From assembly GCA_017458265.1 (NCBI GenBank), contig JAFTFV010000020.1, positions 1 through 48,256 of the forward strand: a stretch of DNA of 48,256 bases, written 5' to 3'. Source of the stretch: Bacteroidales bacterium. GTDB lineage: Bacteria > Bacteroidota > Bacteroidia > Bacteroidales > UBA932. Position numbers and translations under genes: made by a program. This document shows positions 26,515-33,640 of the stretch, piece after piece. Numbering within the stretch: the stretch's first letter is position 1; every line of letters begins with the position of its first letter. The notes beneath the pieces are model-generated. The model had not been told where the DNA came from and did no database searches. It saw only the letters and a list, made by a program, of their open reading frames with translations.

Positions 26515-27392
26515 CTTCTGTGGAATAAAGTCATGAGCGGACGCACGTAATCGTCGGCGGTGCCGATGTCTGCGCAGTCTACCCTGTAGCGCAGGAAAAG
26601 CCTGTCTGCTGCCGCGGTCCCGGTGCGGAACCAGTCCTCATAGGCACGGCGGGTCTTCCTGGAAGTGGTGTTTATCCATCGGCCTTCTCCGGTTTCTGCA
26701 TCCTTAATGTGCACAAGGCCGATGTCCGGAATGCTTTTTTCGCGCGGGTCCGTGACGCGGATGACGGAGATGTCGTGGCGGTTTACCGCAACCTTCAGGG
26801 CTTCCTCATAACGGGGGAGGCCATCGGCACCCTGGTCCATCATGTCGGAAAGGATGAAGGCGGTGCACTTTTTCTTGATGGCCCCCGTGAGGAAGCGGAG
26901 GGCTTCGGAAATGTCCGTTCCGTTATTCTCCGGTTCGTACTCCAGTATCTCCCTTATTATATGAAGGAAGTGCGTGCGTCCCTTTGCCGGGGGTATGAAC
27001 TTTTCTACCCTGTCCGTGAAGAGGACGCAGCCCACCTTGTCGTTGTTCAGGATCGCTGAAAAGGCAAGGGTTGCAGCAATTTCTGCAATCTGTTCGCGCT
27101 TGGTCCTGCCATGCGTGCCGAATAAGCCTGAACGGGAAATGTCCACGAGCAGCACCACGGTCAGTTCCCTCTCTTCCTCGAACACTTTTACGTAGGGAGC
27201 GTTCATCCTTGCCGTGACGTTCCAGTCCATGGAACGTACGTCGTCTCCGTACTGGTATTCGCGCACCTCACTGAAGGCCATTCCGCGTCCCTTGAACGCA
27301 GAATGATACTCTCCGGCAAAGATCTGATGAGAAAGCGCCTTGGTCTTTATCTCAATCTTGCGGACCTTCTTTATGAGTTCTTCCGGTGTCAT
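26511..27392 (-). CDS. DUF58 domain protein of the MoxR-Bat operon
   Basis: A 293-residue cytoplasmic protein with the DUF58 hallmark RSMDWNVTAR (about 53-62) followed by a VWA-like fold: VVLLVDISRSG (about 79-89) keeps the DxSxS MIDAS pattern. In this family the protein pairs with MoxR AAA+ ATPases, which are thought to act as chaperones for VWA proteins. Its ATG shares one base with the moxR stop. Confidence 0.88.
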   Translation of the reverse strand: MTPEELIKKVRKIEIKTKALSHQIFAGEYHSAFKGRGMAFSEVREYQYGDDVRSMDWNVTARMNAPYVKVFEEERELTVVLLVDISRSGLFGTHGRTKREQIAEIAATLAFSAILNNDKVGCVLFTDRVEKFIPPAKGRTHFLHIIREILEYEPENNGTDISEALRFLTGAIKKKCTAFILSDMMDQGADGLPRYEEALKVAVNRHDISVIRVTDPREKSIPDIGLVHIKDAETGEGRWINTTSRKTRRAYEDWFRTGTAAADRLFLRYRVDCADIGTADDYVRPLMTLFHRR

Positions 27393-28384
27393 TACGGAAC
27401 GATAACCGCGTTGATAACCTTTTCAATAATTTCGTCTGTAGTGACGTTTTCCGCCTCTGCTTCATAGGTGAGGCCGATACGGTGACGGAGCACTTCCTTG
27501 CATACGGCACGGACATCCTCAGGAATGACATAGCCGCGCCTCTTGATGAATGCGTATGCCTTTGATGCCATTGCAAGCGAGATGCTGGCACGGGGCGAAC
27601 CGCCGTAAGCGATGAGGTCTTTCAGTTCTGCAAGGGAGTAGTCCTCCGGCTTTCTGGTGGCGTTCACGATGTCAACGATATAGCGCTCTATCTTTTCGTC
27701 CATGTAGACTTCCCTCACCACCTCACGGGCACGGAGGATGTCGTCCGGCGTTACCACAGGGCTTGCCTTGGGGAACTCTCCGGCGCCGTTCATGCGGATG
27801 ATCTGGCGCTCCTCTTCCTTTGCGGGATAGGAGACGACGACCTTGAGCATGAATCGGTCTACCTGGGCCTCGGGCAGGGGATATGTGCCTTCCTGCTCGA
27901 TGGGGTTCTGCGTAGCCATCACAAGGAAAGGCTCCGGCAGGCGGAAGGTGTTCTCGCCGATAGTCACCTGGTGCTCCTGCATGGCCTCCAGAAGGGCGCT
28001 CTGGACCTTTGCGGGGCTGCGGTTGATTTCATCGGCAAGGACGAAGTTGGCGAAAACCGGGCCTTTGTGCACCTCGAAGCTTTCGTTCTTCTGGGAATAG
28101 ATCATTGTGCCGATGACGTCTGCCGGAAGGAGGTCCGGGGTGAACTGGATGCGGTTGAACTTTGCATCCACTGCCTGCGAGAGGGTATTGATTGCAAGGG
28201 TTTTGGCAAGTCCGGGGACGCCTTCAAGAAGGATGTGTCCGCCGGAGAGAAGGCCTATCAGGAGGTTGTCCACCAGGTTCTTCTGGCCGACTATTACCTT
28301 GCCCATTTCCAGGGTGAGAAGGTCAACGAAGGAACTCTCTTTCTGAATTCTTTCGTTTAACTGACGAATGTTTACTGAGTCCAT
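27392..28384 (-). CDS. MoxR-family AAA+ ATPase
   Basis: A 330-residue AAA_3 ATPase, first gene of the aerotolerance operon. Walker A GVPGLAKT (residues 55-62), Walker B LADEINRSP (about 117-125), sensor 1 ATQNP (about 158) and the C-terminal lid domain are all present. The start at 28384 (MDSVNIRQL) matches the family; an in-frame extension to 28474 lies inside truA in antisense and is not expected. It is divergent from truA with only 26 nt between start codons; no TAnnTTTG box for moxR was seen there. Confidence 0.9.
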   Translation of the reverse strand: MDSVNIRQLNERIQKESSFVDLLTLEMGKVIVGQKNLVDNLLIGLLSGGHILLEGVPGLAKTLAINTLSQAVDAKFNRIQFTPDLLPADVIGTMIYSQKNESFEVHKGPVFANFVLADEINRSPAKVQSALLEAMQEHQVTIGENTFRLPEPFLVMATQNPIEQEGTYPLPEAQVDRFMLKVVVSYPAKEEERQIIRMNGAGEFPKASPVVTPDDILRAREVVREVYMDEKIERYIVDIVNATRKPEDYSLAELKDLIAYGGSPRASISLAMASKAYAFIKRRGYVIPEDVRAVCKEVLRHRIGLTYEAEAENVTTDEIIEKVINAVIVP

Positions 28385-28406
28385 ATTGTTATTTTTCTTA
28401 CCTTTG
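28374..28406 (+). promoter_or_regulatory. truA promoter, predicted leaderless
   Basis: ACTG at 28374-28377 and TACCTTTG at 28399-28406 (spacing 21) match the Bacteroidetes promoter. The ATG is at 28411, 4 nt after the -7 box. The -33 element lies inside the first codons of divergent moxR. Confidence 0.55.
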
Positions 28407-28410
28407 CGGT

Positions 28411-29199
28411 ATGCGTTATTCACTATGTCTTTCATATGACGGGGCAGAGTTCTGCGGCTGGCAGGTCCAGCCATCGGCTCCTTCCGTCCAGGCGGCCCTG
28501 GAGAGCACGCTGTCCCGGCTGTTGAACACTCCCATACAGGTTACGGGAGCCGGCCGGACAGACACCCTTGTCAATGCTTCGGGGTATATCGCGCACTTTG
28601 ACTATCCGGGTGAATTGCCCTTCGGGCAGGAAGATTTCTGCTACAAATTAAATGCCATGCTACCCCGCAGCATGGCTGTCCATACGGTCACTCCGGTGCC
28701 GGATGATTTTCATGCCCGCTTCGGCGCCCGCAGGCGTGAATATACCTACTTCATACACAGGGTAAAAGACCCCTTCGTGCGTGCCTATTCCTGGCAGTGC
28801 GGGTATCCCGCCCTGAATTTCGACGCCATGAACGAAGCCTGTCAGTATCTGCTCGGGACGCATGACTTTTCCTGCTTCGAGAAGACCGGCACCGACGTCA
28901 AAACCTCCGTCTGCACCATCTGCGAAGCCTTCTGGAAACCCTACACCCCAGTCCTCCAAAGCATCGCCCCTTCTGTCATTTCGAGCGAAGTCGAGAAATC
29001 TCCCTACTGGTACTTCCGCGTAAGCGCAGACCGCTTCCTCAGGAACATGGTGCGCGCAATCGTGGGTTCGCTGATAGAGGTAGGCCGCGGCAAGCAGTCC
29101 CCGGAGTGGATAGCGGAACTAATCGAGCACGGCACACGCGGCGACGCCGGCGAATCCGTTCCCGGCCACGCGCTTTTCCTGTCTAAAGTCCTTTACTGA
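28411..29199 (+). CDS. truA: tRNA pseudouridine(38-40) synthase
   Basis: Modifies U38-40 of the tRNA anticodon arm. Catalytic Asp51 lies in GAGRTD; the usual AGVHA that follows is TLVNA here. FRVSADRFLRNMVRAIVG near 205 is the other family signature. Residues about 188-197 (SVISSEVEKS) are the in-frame translation of a palindromic repeat (28974-29001) that also occurs outside genes; the loop here is about 20 residues longer than I expect for TruA. The 3' end overlaps the convergent TrmH-family gene by 17 bp. Confidence 0.92.
   Translation: MRYSLCLSYDGAEFCGWQVQPSAPSVQAALESTLSRLLNTPIQVTGAGRTDTLVNASGYIAHFDYPGELPFGQEDFCYKLNAMLPRSMAVHTVTPVPDDFHARFGARRREYTYFIHRVKDPFVRAYSWQCGYPALNFDAMNEACQYLLGTHDFSCFEKTGTDVKTSVCTICEAFWKPYTPVLQSIAPSVISSEVEKSPYWYFRVSADRFLRNMVRAIVGSLIEVGRGKQSPEWIAELIEHGTRGDAGESVPGHALFLSKVLY
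28974..29001 (+). repeat. Palindromic repeat, copy 3, inside truA
   Basis: The 28-bp element TGTCATTTCGAGCG...GTCGAGAAATCT as at 6235-6262, with one change (GCGTAG to GCGAAG). It is in frame in truA and encodes SVISSEVEKS. Confidence 0.8.
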
Positions 29200-29713
29200 T
29201 TTCCCATAGAACGACGCCCACGCTTACGGAGACGTTGAGGGAGTGTTTTGTGCCTTTCTGGGGAATTTCAAGGGAGAAATCGCATTCGTCCACCACTTCC
29301 TGCTGAACGCCCTCCACTTCGTTTCCGAAGACAAGGGCGTATCGGGCTCCGTCGGCCGGTTTGAATGAGTCCAGTTTCACGGAGTTTACCGTCTGCTCCA
29401 CGGCGACGGCGGTGTAACCTTCGGCCTTGAGGCGGCGGATGAGGGATGGAACATCGGCACAGTGTTCGAAAGGAACGACTTCCTCTGCGCCGAGGGCAAC
29501 CTTGCGGAGTTCCGGAGACGGAGGGACGGGAGTGATGCCGCCAAGGTAGATGCGGTCGATGCCGAAGGCGTCGGCGGTCCTGAATGCAGAGCCGGTATTG
29601 TGGGCGCTCCTGACGTTGTCAAGGATGAGGACTATCCCGGAGCTTTTCCTGCGGCGGTATTCTTCAGGGCTTATCCTGCCCAGTTCAATATTTAAAAGTT
29701 TCCTGTCTTTCAC
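29183..29713 (-). CDS. TrmH/SpoU-family RNA 2'-O-methyltransferase
   Basis: A 176-residue SPOUT methyltransferase using S-adenosylmethionine, target RNA not determinable. Motif 1 NVRSAHNTGSAFRTADAFG (about 33-51), motif 2 ALVFGNEVEGV (about 127-137) and motif 3 IPQKGTKHSLNVSVSVG (about 149-165) form the knotted cofactor site. There is no extra N-terminal RNA-binding domain. The start is GTG at 29713, and a -7 box lies only 4 nt upstream. It overlaps truA tail to tail by 17 bp. Confidence 0.88.
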   Translation of the reverse strand: MKDRKLLNIELGRISPEEYRRRKSSGIVLILDNVRSAHNTGSAFRTADAFGIDRIYLGGITPVPPSPELRKVALGAEEVVPFEHCADVPSLIRRLKAEGYTAVAVEQTVNSVKLDSFKPADGARYALVFGNEVEGVQQEVVDECDFSLEIPQKGTKHSLNVSVSVGVVLWEISKGL

Positions 29714-29744
29714 TCTGCAAAGATAAGGAAATTGATTATATTTG
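29714..29744. promoter_or_regulatory. Interlocked divergent promoters of the TrmH-family gene and glyA
   Basis: Minus strand: TATCTTTG at 29718-29725, 4 nt before the GTG at 29713, predicting a leaderless transcript. Plus strand: TCTG at 29714-29717 and TATATTTG at 29737-29744 (spacing 19) drive glyA, whose ATG is 30 nt further. The glyA -33 overlaps the minus-strand transcription start, so the two promoters should compete for polymerase. Confidence 0.6.
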
Positions 29745-29774
29745 TGGACTGATTGAACACTAAAACAAAGAATA

Positions 29775-31118
29775 ATGAAACAGGATCTTCAGGTTTTCGA
29801 CCTCATCAAGAAAGAACAGGAACGTCAGTCCTCGGGACTCGAACTCATTGCATCTGAAAATTATGTGTCAGACCAGGTGCTTGAAGCCATGGGCTCCATC
29901 TGCACCAACAAGTATGCAGAAGGATACCCCGGAAAGCGCTATTACGGCGGCTGTGCAGTTGTGGACCAGATAGAAAATCTGGCAATCGAGCGCCTCTGCA
30001 AGCTCTTTGATGCAGAATATGCAAACGTTCAGCCCCATTCCGGCGCACAGGCAAACATGGCAGTGACCATGGCAATCCTCAAGCCCGGAGACACATTCAT
30101 GGGCCTGGACCTTTCCATGGGCGGTCACCTTACACACGGTTCACCCGTAAACGCATCAGGTATTCTGTATCACCCTGTGGCATACGGCCTCAATCCTGAA
30201 ACCGGACGCGTAGACTATGATGAGATGGAGCGCAAGGCTCTCGAATGCAAGCCCAAGCTCATCATCGGCGGAGCATCGGCATACTCCCGTGAATGGGATT
30301 ACGAGAGGATGAGGGCTATCGCAGACAAGGTCGGAGCCATCCTTTGGATCGATATGGCCCACACCGCAGGCCTCATCGCAGCAGGCCTTCTGAAGAACCC
30401 TGTGAAATATGCCCACATCGTAACGTCCACAACCCACAAGACGCTCCGCGGTCCCCGCGGCGGCATCATTCTCATGGGCAAGGACTTCGACAATCCCTGG
30501 GGCCTCACAACTCCCAAGGGGGAGATCAAGAAGATGAGCGCCATCCTGAACTCCAGCGTATTCCCCGGCATCCAGGGCGGCCCGCTCGAGCATGTAATTG
30601 CGGCAAAGGCAGTGGCTTTCTATGAGGCTCTCCAGCCCGAGTTCGTCGAATATCAGAAGCAGGTTATGGCAAATGCCGCAGCAATGTGCAAGGAATTCAT
30701 CGGCCGTGGTTACAAGGTCATCTCCGGCGGCACCGACAACCACCTCATGCTCATCGACCTTCGCACCAAATTCCCTGACCTCACCGGCCGTGTGGCAGAA
30801 AAGGAACTCGGCCTTGCCGACATCACCGTAAACAAGAACATGGTCCCGTTCGACAGCCGCAGCGCTTTCGCAACCAGCGGACTCCGCATCGGCACTCCTG
30901 CCATCACCTCCCGCGGTTTTGACGAGAAGGACATGGTGGCCATCGTGGAACTGATCGACGCCGTCCTTGCATCGTCAAATACCCATTTCGAGGCCATTAC
31001 GGCAAAGGAACCCACAGAGCAGCAGGTGGCAGAGCGCATCGCCCACAAACTCGTCCTTGACGAGGTGCGCCGCAAGGTTCACATGATGACCGCCGGCCGT
31101 CCCCTGAACAGATATTAA
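29775..31118 (+). CDS. glyA: Serine hydroxymethyltransferase
   Basis: PLP enzyme converting serine and tetrahydrofolate to glycine and methylene-tetrahydrofolate. The PLP-binding Lys222 is in [13 protein letters not shown], and the N-terminal [10 protein letters not shown] and [14 protein letters not shown] substrate motifs are intact. At 447 residues it has a C-terminal extension relative to the 417-residue E. coli enzyme. A small unknown gene follows after 21 nt. Confidence 0.97.
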   Translation: MKQDLQVFDLIKKEQERQSSGLELIASENYVSDQVLEAMGSICTNKYAEGYPGKRYYGGCAVVDQIENLAIERLCKLFDAEYANVQPHSGAQANMAVTMAILKPGDTFMGLDLSMGGHLTHGSPVNASGILYHPVAYGLNPETGRVDYDEMERKALECKPKLIIGGASAYSREWDYERMRAIADKVGAILWIDMAHTAGLIAAGLLKNPVKYAHIVTSTTHKTLRGPRGGIILMGKDFDNPWGLTTPKGEIKKMSAILNSSVFPGIQGGPLEHVIAAKAVAFYEALQPEFVEYQKQVMANAAAMCKEFIGRGYKVISGGTDNHLMLIDLRTKFPDLTGRVAEKELGLADITVNKNMVPFDSRSAFATSGLRIGTPAITSRGFDEKDMVAIVELIDAVLASSNTHFEAITAKEPTEQQVAERIAHKLVLDEVRRKVHMMTAGRPLNRY

Positions 31119-31139
31119 TCAATCCCATGGAGGGAAGAT

Positions 31140-31727
31140 ATGGAGAGGGATTTGATAATAGCATGGATGCTGGGCCTGTATTCAGGCCCGGCATTTTATG
31201 AACCTGCAGCCGAGTATTCGGATTTTCTGGAGAGGTCCGAATCGGAAGAACTCATAACCTTCGTGCGCATGGCAGTGATGGAGCTCCGCCGCCGGGAGGT
31301 GGGGGAAGAACTTATCTCCGGCACCATCGCAAGGGACCTGAAGGCCCGTCGCATACGCGTTACACGCGAATTCCGTATCTTCGTTGACGGCCGTGAACTT
31401 CACGTGCGGCCGATGGCAAAAACGGTGTTCCTCCTCTTTCTGAGGCACCCGGAGGGTATCGCGCTGAAAAATATGTGGGATTACAGGGAAGAGCTCAGAT
31501 CCCTGTATTCCAGAATCTCCAGGAGTGACGACAAGGAACTCATAGAAAGGCGCATGGCAAACATCCTTGACCTGTGCAGCAATGAGCTCAACGTGAATAT
31601 ATCAAGGGTAAACTCTGCACTGGCGGCGCTTGTGGACAGCGCCCAGCTGCAGAGTTATACGATATCCGGCCGGCACGGAGCCCCCAAAGGCATCTCCATG
31701 GACCGGTCCCTTGTCGAGTGGGATTAG
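31140..31727 (+). CDS. Unknown protein downstream of glyA
   Basis: Not recognised. A 195-residue, charged, soluble-looking protein with no signal peptide or membrane segment. The middle section (about 80-130: RELHVRPMAKTVFLLFLRHPEG, in part) looks like a winged-helix or effector segment seen in Bacteroidetes hypothetical proteins, then helices with Asn/Ser-rich NVNISRVNSAL. A GGAGG sequence stands just before the start, unusual for this window. It is 21 nt downstream of glyA and likely cotranscribed. Its stop overlaps the stop of the convergent PPC gene (TTAG at 31724-31727). Confidence 0.7.
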   Translation: MERDLIIAWMLGLYSGPAFYEPAAEYSDFLERSESEELITFVRMAVMELRRREVGEELISGTIARDLKARRIRVTREFRIFVDGRELHVRPMAKTVFLLFLRHPEGIALKNMWDYREELRSLYSRISRSDDKELIERRMANILDLCSNELNVNISRVNSALAALVDSAQLQSYTISGRHGAPKGISMDRSLVEWD

Positions 31728-32152
31728 AACTTGTACAGGTTCAGCCCGGTTTCGCCGTCAAGGTATCTGCCGACGGCAGCATCGGGAAAGGCTTCTACGA
31801 GCAGTTCGCACGCGCCGTTTATGCGGGCGGTGAGAAGGTGGCCGCCAATGCAGGTGTAGTCGCTGCGGCTTGCCGTGATGTGAAGATGGAGATATGGACA
31901 GCCGTCTTTCTCGGAAATGTTGCCGGTGAGATTCGTGATTTCCATCTGCTCGCTGAAGGTCTTGTCTACATAGGCCTTTGTGGCCGGGTTCAGGAAGCGG
32001 AATGTAGCCTCTGAGATTGCTCCTATTCCGATGACACTTCCTGCAAGGATTTCTTTTTCATCACAGAAGGCCTTCAGGGCTTCGGTAATTTCAGTGTGAT
32101 TGTCCAGACTCAGGACATAAAGGTTGTCCTTTACTCTTTTGTATTGGTACAT
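31724..32152 (-). CDS. PPC-domain (DUF296) protein
   Basis: A 142-residue single PPC/DUF296 domain. The conserved ligand-type residues are in HLHITASRSDYTCIGGHL (about 97-114). In plants the domain is joined to AT-hooks; the bacterial forms stand alone, usually form trimers and have unknown function, sometimes DNA binding. It is divergent from the HD hydrolase gene, with a TAAATTTG box at 32169-32176 and a short leader. Confidence 0.82.
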   Translation of the reverse strand: MYQYKRVKDNLYVLSLDNHTEITEALKAFCDEKEILAGSVIGIGAISEATFRFLNPATKAYVDKTFSEQMEITNLTGNISEKDGCPYLHLHITASRSDYTCIGGHLLTARINGACELLVEAFPDAAVGRYLDGETGLNLYKF

Positions 32153-32168
32153 GATGTGATATTTTGTC

Positions 32169-32176
32169 CAAATTTA
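32169..32176 (-). promoter_or_regulatory. -7 box of the PPC-domain gene
   Basis: Minus-strand TAAATTTG, 16 nt before the ATG at 32152. No clear -33. Confidence 0.4.
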
Positions 32177-32221
32177 TAAAAAAAGTCGCATATCCTTTTC
32201 TTTTTTTCGCGTGGAAAGCAG

Positions 32222-32229
32222 TATATTTG
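32222..32229 (+). promoter_or_regulatory. -7 box of the HD hydrolase/partner-switch operon, predicted leaderless
   Basis: TATATTTG lies 6 nt before the ATG at 32236, the first gene of a six-gene operon. The -33 zone is T-rich without a clear TTTG. Confidence 0.5.
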
Positions 32230-32235
32230 TACATT

Positions 32236-32823
32236 ATGGCGAACAAACCTTTGGATACCGCCCTTCTTGACAGGGCAATCATCTTTGCAGTGAGGGCGCA
32301 TGCCGGAACTGAACGGCGCGGGAAGGGCTTCCCATATATCGTCCATCCCATGGAAGCCGTAGAAATAGTAGCAACGATAACCCCGGACCAGGAACTTCTG
32401 GCTGCGGCGGCTCTTCATGATACGGTCGAGGATACAGATGTGACCGTAGATGATATCCGCCGTGAGTTCGGAGACCGCATTGCCAACCTTGTTGCATCGG
32501 AAAGCGATGTTTTCGAGGAAGGAGTAAGCGAGGAAGACAGCTGGCATGCCCGCAAGCAGGCGGCGATTGACCGTCTCGCATCGGCCTCACATGACGCCAA
32601 GATAGTCGCCCTGGGAGACAAGCTCTCAAACATGAGGGCCATCGCGCGCGATTATGCCGTGAAGGGAGACGAACTCTGGAAGATATTCCACGCAAAGGAC
32701 CCGGCCGACCATGAATGGCACTACCGCGGCCTTGCCGATTCTCTCCGCGAACTGGAAGAAACATTTGCCTTTAAGGAATTCGAATCTTTGATTAATCAGG
32801 TGTTTACACATGGAAGCCATTAA
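32236..32823 (+). CDS. MESH1-like HD-domain (p)ppGpp hydrolase
   Basis: A 195-residue single HD domain of the RelA/SpoT hydrolase type. Metal site: His in YIVHPME (about residue 37), HDTVED at 61-66, and GDKLSNMR near 131. There is no synthetase, TGS or ACT domain, so it is a small alarmone hydrolase (SAH, MESH1-like) that should degrade ppGpp; other nucleotide substrates are possible. The ATG at 32236 is preferred to upstream TTG because the -7 box covers 32222-32229. It overlaps the kinase-like gene by 14 nt. Confidence 0.85.
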   Translation: MANKPLDTALLDRAIIFAVRAHAGTERRGKGFPYIVHPMEAVEIVATITPDQELLAAAALHDTVEDTDVTVDDIRREFGDRIANLVASESDVFEEGVSEEDSWHARKQAAIDRLASASHDAKIVALGDKLSNMRAIARDYAVKGDELWKIFHAKDPADHEWHYRGLADSLRELEETFAFKEFESLINQVFTHGSH

Positions 32824-33640
32824 GATTACCCTCGACGATTACGTCCTCTCCGGCGGTGGTTTCAACGGCGAGAGCTACGACCACAAGTCCGACCCTTCCA
32901 CCATGCTGAAGCTTTATTTCCCCGGAAAGATTCAGCAGCCCCTGGACGAGATGATGCTCGCCCGTAAGGTCTACGATCTGGGGATCCCTTCCCCCAAGCC
33001 GGGCGATTATGTGGTCACTGAGGATGGCAGGTACGGCATCCGCTTCCACAGAATCCTTGGCAAGAAGTCTTACTCCCGCGCCACCGGTGACGACCCCGCC
33101 AACGTCGAAAAATATGCGGTGGAGTTCGCTCAGATGTGTAAGCTCCTTCACTCTACCCACGTCGATGTGACACAGTTTGAGAACGTGAAGGACAGGTATA
33201 TGCGCCTTCTGGAGCAGAACCCGTTCTTTTCCGCATCGGAAAAAGACAAGCTGGGAAAGTTTATAGCCGATGTTTCCGATGAGGATACCGCCATCCACGG
33301 AGACCTGCAGTTCAGCAATGCCATCTTTGCCGGTGACAAGAAGTATTTCATCGACCTTGGTGACTTCTGTTACGGCAATCATATGTTTGACGTAGGCATG
33401 GTCTATCTTTGCTGTTGCCTGGACGGAGAAGATTTCATCCGAGAGACCTTCCACATGTCAAAAGCTCTTGCCGGAGAATTCTGGGAGTATTTTGCCCCAG
33501 AGTATTTCGGCAAAGACCGCCCGCTAAGGGATATAGAAGAGGAAATCAGGCCTTATGCGGGTCTCAAGACTCTGATTATCGAGCGTGACAGCAACTGTCC
33601 CATGCCAGAATTCCGTGCAGCTTTGACTTCAATCTTATGA
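32810..33640 (+). CDS. Kinase-fold phosphotransferase (Fibrobacter paralogous family TIGR02172 type)
   Basis: A 276-residue protein of the aminoglycoside phosphotransferase/protein kinase-like fold. Catalytic HGDLQFSN (residues 163-170) and metal-binding FIDLGD (180-185) match Brenner's motif and the DFG-equivalent. The N-lobe is short and starts with a Gly-rich stretch SGGGFNGESY. It resembles the TIGR02172 family of gut bacteria; the substrate is unknown. It overlaps the genes on both sides (14 nt with the HD gene, ATGA with the SpoIIE gene), which puts it in this signalling operon; phosphorylation of an operon protein is a possible but unproven role. Confidence 0.75.
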   Translation: MEAIKITLDDYVLSGGGFNGESYDHKSDPSTMLKLYFPGKIQQPLDEMMLARKVYDLGIPSPKPGDYVVTEDGRYGIRFHRILGKKSYSRATGDDPANVEKYAVEFAQMCKLLHSTHVDVTQFENVKDRYMRLLEQNPFFSASEKDKLGKFIADVSDEDTAIHGDLQFSNAIFAGDKKYFIDLGDFCYGNHMFDVGMVYLCCCLDGEDFIRETFHMSKALAGEFWEYFAPEYFGKDRPLRDIEEEIRPYAGLKTLIIERDSNCPMPEFRAALTSIL

